DNA of 64,000 bases from NCBI RefSeq assembly GCF_001436225.1, contig NZ_AYYO01000009.1, positions 1 through 64,000 of the forward strand, given 5' to 3'. Made by a program: the position numbers and the translations under genes. Source of the DNA: Lacticaseibacillus sharpeae JCM 1186 = DSM 20505 (lineage in GTDB: Bacteria; Bacillota; Bacilli; Lactobacillales; Lactobacillaceae). The notes under the pieces are model-generated. The model was not told the DNA's origin. It did not search any database and saw only the letters and a program-made list of their open reading frames with translations. Shown here one piece after another: positions 34,051 through 43,691 of the stretch (position 1 is the first letter of the stretch; each line of letters starts with the position of its first letter).

Positions 34051-35214
34051 ATGAATACAAAAAGAAATACCATTCTGGCTTATGCTTACAGTTTTGCCGC
34101 GTGGTTTGGGATTACGAATTTATGGGTCATATACCTGGGTCAGCAAGGACTGCCCCTGATTCAGATTGGGCTATGTGAAAGCATCTTCCACGTGGCCAGC
34201 TTCTGCTTCGAAGTGCCGTCGGGGATGTTGGCTGACCGTTTCAGCTACAAAACGGTACTGTACTTCAGCCGCATCATGGCCATTATTTCGTCGCTATTGA
34301 TGCTGATTGGGCACTCGTTCATCTGGTTCGCCATTAGTTTTATTGTTAGTGCCTGGTCGTACAACTTGCAGTCGGGAACGCTGGAAGCTCTGGCCTACGA
34401 ATCACTACCCCAGGCGAGCCGGGATGCGCGGTACGCTAAGGTCGTGTCGATGATTAGCATCGTGACCGAAGTGGGGAGCACGGCGGGGGTGATCATCGCT
34501 GGGGCGCTGGTGCACTGGCACTTCGAAATTACCTATTACATTTCCATCGTCCTCGGCATCGTTGCGCTGGGCACGATTGCGTTCATGCAGGAGCCATCCG
34601 TGCACGGTCCGCGCGAGCAGCGACAAACGCTTGCGATGATTGTCCGCGCCGCCGTTCACGAACTGCGGCACCAGCCAGTTTTGCGCAACCTCATGTTGCT
34701 GGACGCAGTCATCAGCACGGCTGGCACCGCCTTTTACTACTACTTCCAGGACGTGATGACGAAGGCCGACTTTGCCGGGTGGATGATCTCAACCTTGATG
34801 CTCGTGAGTTCATTGGGCTCCATCGCAGCGATGCGGGCACTTCCGTGGCTGCAGGCCAAGACCTCACAGCTGCAGCTTTTGCTTGGCATTACGGTTGCGA
34901 TGACGTTTGCCCTCATCGTCATCGCCGTGCCGTCGATGGTGGCGATGATTGTGATGTACCTCATAATTCAGGCCATTACGGCAGTCATGTACCCGTTGTT
35001 TAACGCCTATTACAACGAGCTGATTCCCAGCAAGCAGCGGGCAACCTTGCTGAGTGTGGCCAGCATGCTGTTTTCGGTGGTAATGATTGTGCTCTTCCCG
35101 GTTTGTGGTTGGCTTGTTGACCGCTTTAGCTTTAACGTGACGTTTGGCGGCTTCGGGCTGGTTTTGCTGCTAGCCACGATTGGCTGGGCGGTGCGCCAAA
35201 AACGCGCCGCATAA
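34051..35214 (+). CDS. MFS transporter (12 helices) behind an attenuator leader
   Basis: 387 aa from ATG 34051, about ten bases after CCGGAGAAA; in-frame codons upstream fall in the terminator and are not used. Twelve helices. SGMLADRFSYKTVLYFSRIM is the loop 2-3 motif (G-x3-D-R-x-x-R/K). It resembles multidrug or unknown-substrate MFS members with a short central loop. The leader holds a 21-codon frame and two terminators, a layout seen for antibiotic-induced exporters and resistance genes in Firmicutes. Export of a translation-affecting compound is therefore a fair hypothesis. It has its own terminator (35220-35253). Confidence 0.85.
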   Translation: MNTKRNTILAYAYSFAAWFGITNLWVIYLGQQGLPLIQIGLCESIFHVASFCFEVPSGMLADRFSYKTVLYFSRIMAIISSLLMLIGHSFIWFAISFIVSAWSYNLQSGTLEALAYESLPQASRDARYAKVVSMISIVTEVGSTAGVIIAGALVHWHFEITYYISIVLGIVALGTIAFMQEPSVHGPREQRQTLAMIVRAAVHELRHQPVLRNLMLLDAVISTAGTAFYYYFQDVMTKADFAGWMISTLMLVSSLGSIAAMRALPWLQAKTSQLQLLLGITVAMTFALIVIAVPSMVAMIVMYLIIQAITAVMYPLFNAYYNELIPSKQRATLLSVASMLFSVVMIVLFPVCGWLVDRFSFNVTFGGFGLVLLLATIGWAVRQKRAA

Positions 35215-35219
35215 TTGAC

Positions 35220-35253
35220 GAAGGCCAGCAAGAACGATAGCTTGCTGGCCTTC
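35220..35253 (+). terminator. Terminator of the MFS gene
   Basis: Perfect 13-base arms (35220-35232, 35241-35253) followed by TTTG. Confidence 0.8.
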
Positions 35254-35331
35254 TTTGATAGTTAGGGTTAATGGTGGACGCGCGCATTAGACGAAGATAC
35301 CTCGGCTAACGCGCGCCTTTGTCCCCACAGA

Positions 35332-35433
35332 TTATCTGACAAATTCGTGGCGGACATTACGTAAGTGGGTAAGGGCGATGGCAGCGGCACCGATAATGGT
35401 GGTGGCGGTACCGATAATAATGAATTTTTGCAT
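35332..35433 (-). CDS. Tiny membrane protein, 33 aa
   Basis: Start ATG 35433 with AAGGAG eight bases ahead. It opens MQKFIIIGTATTIIGAAAIA (one helix) and ends in a basic tail NVRHEFVR. The ribosome site overlaps the stop of the 37-aa gene just upstream, so both are made from one message. I recognise no family. A GCGCGC hairpin (35281-35317) follows downstream, without a strong T run on this strand. Confidence 0.55.
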   Translation of the reverse strand: MQKFIIIGTATTIIGAAAIALTHLRNVRHEFVR

Positions 35434-35444
35434 AGGCAAGCTCC

Positions 35445-35558
35445 TTAGATGTGGTTACGGGTTTTAACGTGTTGTGGTTCCGGCCGGCTGGCGACCAAGA
35501 TGGTGGCGATGCCGGCTAAACCGGAACAGCCGATTAGTAGTAAAAATGAGATTATCAT
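35445..35558 (-). CDS. Tiny membrane protein, 37 aa
   Basis: ATG 35558, twelve bases after AAAGGAGG (35578-35571), a slightly long spacing. It opens MIISFLLLIGCSGLAGIATI (one helix) and ends in a hydrophilic basic tail PQHVKTRNHI. Stop TAA 35447-35445 overlaps the ribosome site of the next tiny gene. The same architecture as its partner (helix plus basic tail) suggests a two-component small membrane unit. A type I toxin, a leaderless peptide or a transporter accessory peptide are all possible. Confidence 0.5.
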   Translation of the reverse strand: MIISFLLLIGCSGLAGIATILVASRPEPQHVKTRNHI

Positions 35559-35793
35559 GCGTCGGTTACGCCTCCTTTGGTGGGTGGTCCTGCGCGGTTG
35601 CAGTTAGGCGGTGGTTGCCGGAGATACTGACCGCTGATTGACTATGAATATAGAATAGCGGGCAGCTTTGAATTGCGGGTGTTTTAACTGTGAAGTCAAA
35701 AAGCGTTAACTATGAACATTTTGCAGTGCCGTGCAATGCCAGCGAATCTTTGTTAAGCTATATAAATATTAATAGAGAAGGATGAATGAATTC

Positions 35794-36267
35794 ATGACCA
35801 AAACAGCATACATTGCCTCAAGCTGGTTCAACGACGAACAGACCGCGCACATGAACGGTGGGGTTGCCGCAATCAAGGCGAACCCAACTGTCGACTTCGA
35901 CAACAGCTACCTGCCACTGGCACACCAGTACAAGGGCCTCGACACCATGAAGAACCCAGAACTGCTCAGCGACACCGAGTGGCAGCTGGCAACGTTCAAC
36001 GGCGACGTGCAGGGCATTAACAACACGGACCTCGTGATTGCTCTGTACGATCCGAAGCAGGAAAACAGCGATCCCGGCGTGCTCTGGGAAGTCGGCTACG
36101 CATACGGCCTGCGCAAGCCAGTGATTCTGGTGCTGCCAGATGCCAACGAAATTCCGCTGAACCTGATGCCGGCCATTGGCGCAACGGCCATCATTCACGT
36201 TAAGGACCTGGCTGATTACAACTTCAACTTCCCGAACTACGACGTGTACAAGGGTCAAGTTTACTAA
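35794..36267 (+). CDS. Nucleoside 2-deoxyribosyltransferase
   Basis: 157 aa from ATG 35794; an in-frame ATG at 35782 abuts the ribosome site AGAAGG and is less likely. It closely follows lactobacillar NDT: AYIASSWFNDEQ, ANPTVDFDNSYLPLAHQYKG, the GINNTDLVIALYD stretch (active-site Asp) and GVLWEVGYAYG with the nucleophilic Glu. It ends NFPNYDVYKGQVY, as NDTs end. It exchanges bases between 2'-deoxynucleosides in nucleoside salvage. Monocistronic. Confidence 0.92.
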   Translation: MTKTAYIASSWFNDEQTAHMNGGVAAIKANPTVDFDNSYLPLAHQYKGLDTMKNPELLSDTEWQLATFNGDVQGINNTDLVIALYDPKQENSDPGVLWEVGYAYGLRKPVILVLPDANEIPLNLMPAIGATAIIHVKDLADYNFNFPNYDVYKGQVY

Positions 36268-36287
36268 ACCAAACAGCAACAGATTTG

Positions 36288-36316
36288 CGGGTGGCATGAT
36301 TGCCGCCCGTTTTTTG
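36288..36316 (+). terminator. Terminator of the deoxyribosyltransferase gene
   Basis: Nine-base arms (36288-36296, 36301-36309) with one G-T pair, then T7 following a G. Confidence 0.8.
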
Positions 36317-36402
36317 CTGCTTTGTTAAGGATGCGCAACCTTGGTGCCATTTCGGCTGCGACCATGCTATTCTAGGCATAGAATGCTTTGGAGGACGAGG
36401 AC

Positions 36403-37053
36403 ATGTATAGAGGAAAACGGCAGCCCGCGTATCTACTAATTGGCGCGTGCATCACGGCCACACTTTTTGCCATCTTGATTGCAGGTGTGCTGAATAACTT
36501 TGGTTACATTCACGCGATTGACCAAGCTGGTTTTCGCGGCGCGCTGGCGGTGCGTAATCCTGGCTTGACGGCGCTGGTGGTGCCGCTGACTAACTTCGGC
36601 AATCCGCTAGTGGTGACCATCTTGAGTATTATCCTGGCGCTAATTTTCGCAATGCGTCGGCAGTGGACCCTGTTTAGCTTCGTGGCGGTCAACATGATGG
36701 GCATCAACGCGGTGAACTACATCGTCAAGAACATCGTGGAGCGGGTGCGACCGTTCAACGCGGATGCGACGGTGCACAACCTGGTTGCAGCTAGTGGCTG
36801 GAGCTTTCCCAGCGGCCACTCGACCGGCGCGGTGCTACTCTACGGCACCATCATCGTGTGTGCGGCGGCGCTGGTGCAAAAGCGCTGGCAGGTTAACTGG
36901 TTGCGGGGTCTCAGTATCTTCCTCCTGATTACGATTCCGCTCAGCCGGATTTACGTGCAGGTGCACTACCCAACTGACGTACTGGCGGGGCTGTGCTTGG
37001 GGGCAACCGGCCTGTTTTTGTCGCTGTATTTCTTCGATACCGAAAATGCTTAA
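36403..37053 (+). CDS. PAP2-family membrane phosphatase
   Basis: 216 aa from ATG 36403, eight bases after GGAGG. Five to six helices. All three PAP2 motifs are present: KNIVERVRP (K-x6-RP), SFPSGHS (PSGH) and SRIYVQVHYPTD (SR-x5-H-x3-D). It likely dephosphorylates undecaprenyl diphosphate or phosphatidylglycerol phosphate on the outer membrane face. A weak hairpin (37076-37101) ending in T5 follows. Confidence 0.88.
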   Translation: MYRGKRQPAYLLIGACITATLFAILIAGVLNNFGYIHAIDQAGFRGALAVRNPGLTALVVPLTNFGNPLVVTILSIILALIFAMRRQWTLFSFVAVNMMGINAVNYIVKNIVERVRPFNADATVHNLVAASGWSFPSGHSTGAVLLYGTIIVCAAALVQKRWQVNWLRGLSIFLLITIPLSRIYVQVHYPTDVLAGLCLGATGLFLSLYFFDTENA

Positions 37054-37114
37054 GGCACTGCGCCTACCTGCAGAGAAAGTCGCCGTCTGCCGTGACTTTT
37101 TGCCCGTTTCCGTT

Positions 37115-37371
37115 TTGCTTTTCCGCTATTTGTCTGCTATATTAAGACTAATATTAAACGCGGAAGAGTAGTAGGATTTTGGTGGCGTTCAGGAAGTCGG
37201 CGGGACTGCGAGCCGACCCCACAAAATCACGAACTGACTTCTAAATGTTGTCACTTTGAATCAAGTAGGAGTGACCGGGCTGCCGTTATCCAGTTAAGTG
37301 CTGCATCAATTGGTGCAGAAATTAGGTGGTACCGCGGCCAAGCCGTCCTAACGTTGTTAGGGCGGCTTTTT
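37115..37371 (+). promoter_or_regulatory. Promoter and T-box leader of leuS
   Basis: Promoter TTGCTT (37115-37120), 17 bases, TATATT (37138-37143). The leader contains the T-box sequence AGGTGGTACCGCGG (37324-37337). A terminator with 12-base arms (37341-37352, 37356-37367, one mismatch) and T5 follows. The specifier is probably CTG at 37234-37236 in GAACTGA; CTT at 37238-37240 is the alternative. Both are leucine codons. Confidence 0.9.
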
Positions 37372-37431
37372 GCGTTTAATGGACCAACACACATACATCC
37401 AGGTTACATATCAATTCAGGGAGGATTCATC

Positions 37432-39843
37432 ATGGCTTTCGATCACACTGGCATCGAAAAAAAGTGGCAGAAGTACTGGCGCGAACACGACACATTTAAG
37501 ACGGGGAAAGACCCAAAAAAACCTAAGTATTACGTCCTCGACATGTTCCCTTACCCATCAGGTCAGGGTTTGCACGTTGGGCACCCAGAAGGTTACACCG
37601 CAACGGACATCGTTGCCCGCATGAAGCGGATGCAGGGCTTTAACGTCTTGCACCCAATGGGCTGGGATGCCTTTGGCTTGCCCGCAGAACAGTACGCGCT
37701 GAAGACCGGGAACGCCCCTAAGGAATTCACGGCCAAGAACATTGCCAACTTCAAGCGCCAGATCCAAAGCCTCGGCTTTTCTTACGACTGGGACCGGGAA
37801 ATCAACACGACCGACCCCTCATATTACAAGTGGACCCAGTGGATCTTCGAACAGATGTACAAGAAGGGTCTCGCTTACGAAGATGAAGTTGCGGTTAACT
37901 GGAGTCCCGACCTGGGCACGGTTGTTGCCAACGAAGAAGTTATCGACGGTAAGACCGAACGTGGCGGCTTCCCCGTTATTCGCAAGCCAATGCGGCAGTG
38001 GGTGCTGAAGATTACGGCCTACGCTGACCGCCTGCTTTCGGACCTCGACGACCTTGACTGGCCTGAATCCATTAAGCAGATGCAGCGTAACTGGATTGGT
38101 AAGTCAACTGGGGCCAGCGTGACGTTCAAGGTGGACGGAACCGACAAGTCCTACGAGATCTACACCACGCGCCCAGACACCCTGTTCGGGGCGACCTACT
38201 CCGTGCTGGCGCCTGAACTGGACCTGGTTAAGGAAATCACCACGCCAGAGCAGAAGGCTGCTGTGGATGCTTACATCGACGAAGCTTCCCACAAGTCTGA
38301 CCTGGACCGGACGGACCTCAACAAGGACAAGACCGGGGTCTTCACCGGGGCCTACGCCATCAACCCAATTAATGGCGACAAGCTGCCAATCTGGATTTCT
38401 GACTACGTGCTGTCCACTTACGGGACGGGGGCCATCATGGCTGTTCCCGCACACGACGAACGTGACTTCGCCTTCGCCAAGAAGTTCGGCCTCAAGATTG
38501 TGCCGGTTATCAAAGGCGGCAACACCGAGGAAGAAGCATACACTGGCGATGGCCAGCACATCAACTCTGGTTTCTTGAACGGCCTGAACAAGACCGACGC
38601 GATTGCCAAGGCAATTGAATGGCTCGAGAGCGAAGGCGTTGGTAGTGCCAAGGTCAACTACAAGCTGCGCGACTGGGTCTTCTCCCGTCAGCGTTACTGG
38701 GGTGAACCAATTCCGGTCATTCACTGGGAAGATGGCGAAACCACACTGGTGCCTGAAGACCAGCTGCCACTGCGGTTGCCTGAAGAAGCCGACATCAAGC
38801 CTTCTGGGACCGGTGAATCACCACTGGCTAACCTTGAAGATTGGGTGAACGTGGTTGACGAAAACGGGCGCAAGGGCCGCCGGGAAACCAACACCATGCC
38901 ACAATGGGCTGGTTCTTCATGGTACTTCCTGCGTTACTGTGACCCACACAACGGCCGCATGATTGCCGACCCGAAGAAGCTCAAGTACTGGATGAATGTT
39001 GACCTCTACATCGGTGGTGCCGAACACGCGGTTCTGCACTTGCTCTACGCCCGCTTCTGGCACAAGTTCCTGTACGACCTTGGCGTTGTACCAACGAAGG
39101 AACCATTCCAGAAGTTGTTCAACCAGGGGATGATTCTGGGTGACAACCACGAAAAGATGAGTAAGAGTAAGGGAAACGTGGTTAACCCTGACGATGTTGT
39201 GGCTGAATATGGTGCGGATACTCTGCGTCTGTACGAAATGTTCATGGGCCCACTGGACGCCGGGATTGCTTGGAGTACTGACGGTCTCGCCGGCGCGCAC
39301 AAGTTCCTGGACCGCGTCTACCGGACCTTCGTCGATGACAAGGGCAAGATGCGTGACCACATCACGACCCTCAACGATGGCAAGCTGACCAAGGTCTACA
39401 ACGAAACGGTCAAGAAGGTAACCAAGGACTACACCGACTTGCACTTCAACACCGCCATTGCCCAGATGATGGTCTTCATCAACGAAGCAAACAAGGTGGA
39501 CGCATTGCCGTTCGAATACTGCGAGGGCTTCGTCAAGATGCTCGCCCCAGTTGCACCACACCTGATGGAAGAAATCTGGTCCATTTTTGGCCACGACGAA
39601 ACCATCAGTTACGAACCATGGCCAACCTACGACGAATCCGCACTGGTTTCCGACGAAGTGAACGTTGTCGTTCAGGTTAACGGTAAGCTACGGGCGCAGA
39701 TTAAGCTGGCGAAGGATACTTCTAAGGAAGATACCCAGCAGGCAGCGATGGGCCAGCCGAACGTGCAGAAGTTCACGGAAGGCAAGGACATCAAGAAGGT
39801 TGTTGTCATTCCAAACAAGCTCGTTAACATTGTTGCTAAGTAA
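37432..39843 (+). CDS. leuS: Leucyl-tRNA synthetase
   Basis: 803 aa from ATG 37432 behind GGGAGG, of standard bacterial length. Class I core: [22 protein letters not shown] (HIGH variant HVGH), [12 protein letters not shown], an editing domain (about 225-420, with [12 protein letters not shown] and [15 protein letters not shown]) and [14 protein letters not shown]. It charges tRNA-Leu and is regulated by the T-box upstream. Well-conserved throughout, no anomaly. Confidence 0.98.
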   Translation: MAFDHTGIEKKWQKYWREHDTFKTGKDPKKPKYYVLDMFPYPSGQGLHVGHPEGYTATDIVARMKRMQGFNVLHPMGWDAFGLPAEQYALKTGNAPKEFTAKNIANFKRQIQSLGFSYDWDREINTTDPSYYKWTQWIFEQMYKKGLAYEDEVAVNWSPDLGTVVANEEVIDGKTERGGFPVIRKPMRQWVLKITAYADRLLSDLDDLDWPESIKQMQRNWIGKSTGASVTFKVDGTDKSYEIYTTRPDTLFGATYSVLAPELDLVKEITTPEQKAAVDAYIDEASHKSDLDRTDLNKDKTGVFTGAYAINPINGDKLPIWISDYVLSTYGTGAIMAVPAHDERDFAFAKKFGLKIVPVIKGGNTEEEAYTGDGQHINSGFLNGLNKTDAIAKAIEWLESEGVGSAKVNYKLRDWVFSRQRYWGEPIPVIHWEDGETTLVPEDQLPLRLPEEADIKPSGTGESPLANLEDWVNVVDENGRKGRRETNTMPQWAGSSWYFLRYCDPHNGRMIADPKKLKYWMNVDLYIGGAEHAVLHLLYARFWHKFLYDLGVVPTKEPFQKLFNQGMILGDNHEKMSKSKGNVVNPDDVVAEYGADTLRLYEMFMGPLDAGIAWSTDGLAGAHKFLDRVYRTFVDDKGKMRDHITTLNDGKLTKVYNETVKKVTKDYTDLHFNTAIAQMMVFINEANKVDALPFEYCEGFVKMLAPVAPHLMEEIWSIFGHDETISYEPWPTYDESALVSDEVNVVVQVNGKLRAQIKLAKDTSKEDTQQAAMGQPNVQKFTEGKDIKKVVVIPNKLVNIVAK

Positions 39844-39860
39844 TATTGGCGCCTAAATCA

Positions 39861-39901
39861 AGCACCGGTTACCCAAAATCTGGGGCAACCGGTGCTTTTT
39901 T
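39861..39901 (+). terminator. Terminator of leuS
   Basis: Ten-base arms (39861-39870, 39887-39896) with an inner CC/GG pair, then T6. Confidence 0.9.
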
Positions 39902-40050
39902 GCGCGTGCTGGCCCCGATTTTCTTTTGAGAAGGTTAACATTGGCGCTGCTGATTGCATAATGCCCCGCTTTAATTATAGAATAGAGTGTTATAATGTCG
40001 GGCTGTCTGAAATACGGCAGCGACAAAAACTGGTGGTAGCGGGGGACACA

Positions 40051-41688
40051 ATGGATAGAAAAGCAGCACGGGCACCACAAGAGAAGTCTGCCCAAGCTAA
40101 AATGTTAACGGGATCGGCCTGGATGACTGCGGGGAGTATGTTCTCGCGGGTACTTGGTGCGATTTATATCATCCCTTGGTACATCTGGATGGGGGCGTCC
40201 GCCGCGACGGCGAATTCCCTCTTCGTTAAGGGGTACTCCGTTTACGCAATTTTCATCATGATTTCAACGGCGGGGATTCCCGGGGCGGTGTCTAAGCAAA
40301 TCGCCCGGTATGACGCGATGGGCGAATACTCAACCAGTATGCGGCTGTTCTGGCACGGGATGCTTGCGACCAGCATCATGGGTGTCTTGGGTGCTGCCAT
40401 CATGTGGTTCGCCGCCCCAATCCTAGCGGCAGGCGATGCGCGGATGGTACCAATATTCCACACCCTGTCGCTCGCCCTCGTGCTGATTCCAATGCTTAGT
40501 ATCCTGCGCGGGTTCTTCCAGGGCCATTCCGAAATGGCGCCGAGTGCCATTTCGCAGTTCCTGGAACAGCTCGTCCGCGTGGCGTACATGCTGGTCACCG
40601 CCTACATGATCATGAAGGTGGGGAACCGCGATTACGTGGAAGCCGTTAAGCAATCCACGTTCGGGGCCTTCGTTGGGGCCATCGCCGGGATTGCGCTGCT
40701 CGCGTTCTTGCTGGCCAAGCGGATGCCGCAAATTCGGCGGCGCAACGCGGAAAGCCGCAACGAGATTCACGTGTCCGTAAACCACCTGCTGTGGGAAGTT
40801 GTGCAGCAGGCGATTCCGTTCATTATCCTGAGTGCCACCATCAATGTGTACTACCTGATTGACCAGTACACGTTCTTCACGGGCATGAAGAGTCTGTATT
40901 CGACCACCATGCACGCACTCAACATTTACTACGCGATGTTCGCCGGCAACGCCAACAAGCTGGTGACCATCGTTGTGTCCCTGGCCGCGGGGATGTCGAC
41001 CACGGCAATTCCGCTGCTGACCACAGCCTGGACCAAGCACAAGATGCACGAGGTGACCAACCAAATCACTAACGCGCTCCAACTGCTCTTCTTCGTCATT
41101 ATCCCGGCGTCGTTCGGGATGGCGGCCATTAGCCACCCGCTGTACGTCATCTTCTACGACTACAACGAGATCGGTTTCCGGATGCTCGAAATCTCTTGTG
41201 TGATGGCCATCTTCCTGGGAATGTTCCTGGTCTTGGTCGGCATCTTGCAGGGCCTGTTCCAGAACATGCGGGCGATTTGGGAAATGCTGGCGGGGATGGC
41301 GGTCAAAGTCATCCTGCAGCTGCCATTCATGTACCTGTTCAACGTCTACGGGCCAATGATTGCCACGATTGCCGGCGCCGGCGTGTCGTGTGCGCTCATG
41401 CTCTATGACCTGCACCACCTTTACCACTACAAGGGCCTGCAGACCTTAAAGCGCGTGGTGGGCATCACGGCCTTCAGTATCATCATGTTCATCGCCACCC
41501 GGCTCACGGTGGTTGGGCTCAGCCAGATTCTGAATCCTGCCAGCAAGGTGCAGTCCGCGATTATCCTGATTCCCGCACTGGCCGTTGGGGTCGGCATTTA
41601 TGTTTACCTCAGCTTGACCACCCGGCTGGCGGATACCATCATGGGCAAGCGCGTCGGCAAGATTCGGCGCATGCTGCATATCCGGTAG
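40051..41688 (+). CDS. MOP-superfamily flippase (polysaccharide or lipid II, YtgP/MurJ-like)
   Basis: 545 aa from ATG 40051 with GGGGGA seven bases ahead. Fourteen helices, opening KMLTGSAWMTAGSMFSRVLGAIYIIPWYIWMG, which is typical of the SpoVB/YtgP group that moves lipid-linked wall or polysaccharide precursors across the membrane. SKQIARYDAMGEYSTSMRLF and GFFQGHSEMAPSAISQFLEQLVRV are family blocks. In B. subtilis the related YtgP is a lipid II flippase, so the housekeeping role is plausible; polysaccharide export is the alternative. A stem with a long loop (41724-41730 with 41762-41768) may end the transcript. Confidence 0.85.
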   Translation: MDRKAARAPQEKSAQAKMLTGSAWMTAGSMFSRVLGAIYIIPWYIWMGASAATANSLFVKGYSVYAIFIMISTAGIPGAVSKQIARYDAMGEYSTSMRLFWHGMLATSIMGVLGAAIMWFAAPILAAGDARMVPIFHTLSLALVLIPMLSILRGFFQGHSEMAPSAISQFLEQLVRVAYMLVTAYMIMKVGNRDYVEAVKQSTFGAFVGAIAGIALLAFLLAKRMPQIRRRNAESRNEIHVSVNHLLWEVVQQAIPFIILSATINVYYLIDQYTFFTGMKSLYSTTMHALNIYYAMFAGNANKLVTIVVSLAAGMSTTAIPLLTTAWTKHKMHEVTNQITNALQLLFFVIIPASFGMAAISHPLYVIFYDYNEIGFRMLEISCVMAIFLGMFLVLVGILQGLFQNMRAIWEMLAGMAVKVILQLPFMYLFNVYGPMIATIAGAGVSCALMLYDLHHLYHYKGLQTLKRVVGITAFSIIMFIATRLTVVGLSQILNPASKVQSAIILIPALAVGVGIYVYLSLTTRLADTIMGKRVGKIRRMLHIR

Positions 41689-41867
41689 GCAAGATTCAAA
41701 CAATTATTTATCAAATAAACGCTGAGGTGCGGGGAAAAGGCACATTTGGGGCCCGAAGCCAGCACCTCGTGTTATTTTAGACTTGCATGCAGTGCGTGAA
41801 ATGCGGTACAAATAATTAAGATACTTTTTAGACATTGTGATTGATTTTGGAAGGAATAACAAAACCC

Positions 41868-42755
41868 ATGGGTAAAACTCTGATTTTCGGTACGGCGCTC
41901 GTTGATGCATTGATGAACGTACCAAGCGTGCCAACCAGCGGACTGAATGTGCTTGGTGATTTCCTCGAATACCAGGTCGGCGGCTGTGCGATTAACGCCT
42001 ACTGCGGCTACCGCTACGCCGGCGCTGAAGGTGACCTGTTCGTGCCGGTTGGGCGCGGTGCTAACGCTGACCGGATCACTGAACATTTGAAGAAGATTGG
42101 CGTGAAGCCTTACGTCGTGACCGGGGCCCCCGATAACGGCTGGACGGTTGCGATGATTGAGCCGAACGGGGAACGGACCTTCGTCGTTCTGCCCGGGATG
42201 GAACAGCTGTGGCGTGCGCCATGGTTTAAGCCGGTCGACATGACTAAGTACGACTACATTTACCTGAGCGGTTTTCAGCTCACCAACCCACTGGTCGCGC
42301 GGGCAACCGTTGACGCGCTGAACAACCGCCGGGACGACGCCGTGGTGCTGTTTGACGTGGCGGCCCGGATTAAGAGTGTGGACAAGGACATCCTGGCTGA
42401 ACTGCTGCACTCAGGGGTCATTGTTCACTGTAATGAAGTGGAACTGCCCCAGGTCGCTGAAGGCAATACCTTCGACGAACGGATTGCCTACCTGCACGCG
42501 CAGACCCACCAGCCAGTAGTGGTCACGCTTGGAAGCAAGGGGACTTACTACTACGCGGGTCCCGATGATTCCGGGATTGTGCCGGGCTTTAAGGTCAAGG
42601 TCGTCAACACGGTTGGCGCCGGCGACACCCACTGTGGGGGCATGCTCGCGGGGATGGCGCAGGGTCTCAGCTTGACCGAATCGATTCAGCTTGGAAACCA
42701 GCTCGCGGCGAAGGTTTGCGGGATGCAGGCCAACATGCTGTCAGTATCATTTTAG
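41868..42755 (+). CDS. PfkB-family carbohydrate kinase
   Basis: 295 aa from ATG 41868, with GGAAGGA twelve bases ahead. Ribokinase-like fold: the GDFLEYQVGGCAINAYCGYRYAG block near residue 30 binds the sugar, and NTVGAGDTHCGGMLAGM near 245 is PfkB signature 2, with the catalytic Asp. LGSKGTYYY sits just before it. The sugar or nucleoside cannot be named. It stands alone, so context does not help. Confidence 0.85.
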   Translation: MGKTLIFGTALVDALMNVPSVPTSGLNVLGDFLEYQVGGCAINAYCGYRYAGAEGDLFVPVGRGANADRITEHLKKIGVKPYVVTGAPDNGWTVAMIEPNGERTFVVLPGMEQLWRAPWFKPVDMTKYDYIYLSGFQLTNPLVARATVDALNNRRDDAVVLFDVAARIKSVDKDILAELLHSGVIVHCNEVELPQVAEGNTFDERIAYLHAQTHQPVVVTLGSKGTYYYAGPDDSGIVPGFKVKVVNTVGAGDTHCGGMLAGMAQGLSLTESIQLGNQLAAKVCGMQANMLSVSF

Positions 42756-42762
42756 TTAAACG

Positions 42763-42802
42763 AAAAAATCTGCCTCGACGTTGGTCGGGGCAGATTTTTT
42801 TG
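42763..42802 (+). terminator. Terminator of the PfkB gene
   Basis: AAAAAATCTGCC and GGCAGATTTTTTT arms, with an inner CGAC/GTCG stem across 42763-42801. Confidence 0.85.
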
Positions 42803-43348
42803 AATTGACCCCAAACCTGGGGAAGCGAACTGTGTCGTAATCCGGCAGACACAAACTTGTTCCAAGTCAAGTTTTTGTTCGCTAATAATGATGGCTGCGC
42901 TCATAAGTTGAGCGGGTGCTAAATCACAACTACCTGAAGTAGTGTGGGGAATTAGTTGGCCATAAATCTTGCCAACTAATAGAGAATAACGCGCTGTGTT
43001 GCGGATTGCAAACGGCACATGCGGCATTCTGTGGTGGCTTTTACCGTTTGCTGTGATTGATATTCATGGGAACAATTCTTGAATTGGTATGCAAACGTGA
43101 ACGGTAAAAGGCTAGAATCCACGCCAAATGAACAAAGTGAACAGAAAGCTGACAATTCGCACTTTAAAATTCGGGTGATTGGCGTTCTTTAATCAGTGAA
43201 TATTCGGCTGATTCCGAATAAAATAATATTTTGATGAAATATTGGTCAGGTACCCGCCGCTAAAAATCGTGCGGAACTTCACAAAACCTATTTATTAATA
43301 TAAAAATAGGGCTTACAATAAGGGTGTGAAATCAAAGGAGTGGTATAC
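42803..43348. other. AT-rich gene-free region with an inverted repeat
   Basis: No supportable gene over ~545 bases; the one leftward open frame has no ribosome site and no recognisable sequence. CTTTTACCGTT (43038-43048) and AACGGTAAAAG (43100-43110) are perfect inverted repeats 51 bases apart, with GTTTGC/GCAAAC extending them. AT content rises towards 43330, as expected for a promoter region. Confidence 0.5.
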
Positions 43349-43537
43349 ATGCGTAAGAACGAAAATTGGTTGCTCTATTTGGTCGTTGGCGTAGTCGTAT
43401 TCATCGGTGGATCACTGTTAGTCGGGTTGGGTGTGGCAAACCAGAGCTATGGCTTGGTCGTCCTGGGGATGGCAATCCTCGCTACGGGCATGACTAGTCT
43501 GGATGTTAGCTACTTGGAGCACGGAACAGCTAAATAG
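43349..43537 (+). CDS. Small two-helix membrane protein, 62 aa
   Basis: Start ATG 43349, eight bases after AAAGGAG (43335-43341). Two hydrophobic segments (LLYLVVGVVVFIGGSLLVGLGV and YGLVVLGMAILATGMTSL) are joined by NQS, with charged ends. No family is recognised. It is followed by a strong hairpin and T-run region that would end its transcript. Probably a genuine small gene, given the clear ribosome site and membrane topology. Confidence 0.6.
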   Translation: MRKNENWLLYLVVGVVVFIGGSLLVGLGVANQSYGLVVLGMAILATGMTSLDVSYLEHGTAK

Positions 43538-43545
43538 CATTCAGC

Positions 43546-43627
43546 TTGAGCCATCAAGTATTGGTATAGGTAACTATCAATGCTTGGTGGCCCTTTCTTT
43601 GGCCATCGATGTTTTTTTAAAAAATGA
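43546..43627 (+). terminator. Imperfect long hairpin and terminator after the 62-aa gene
   Basis: GAGCCATCAAGTATTG (43546-43561) pairs imperfectly with CAATGCTTGGTGGCCC (43577-43592). The 3' arm can instead form TGGCC/GGCCA (43588-43608) ahead of T7. The overlap looks like a switchable pair, but no downstream gene is directly coupled. Confidence 0.45.
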
Positions 43628-43691
43628 TAGGGCTTGCAAAACGCCCATAAATCAAGGTTCACACACTGAAAATCAAAATGTAAACGCAAAT

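Noticed and set aside
40423-41427. 334-codon open frame opposite the flippase gene
   Set aside because: Composition rich in His, Gln, Glu and Asn is a mirror of membrane-protein codons; no ribosome site.
42752-43027. 91-codon minus-strand frame after the PfkB gene
   Set aside because: Starts without a ribosome site, runs into the terminator and matches nothing I know.
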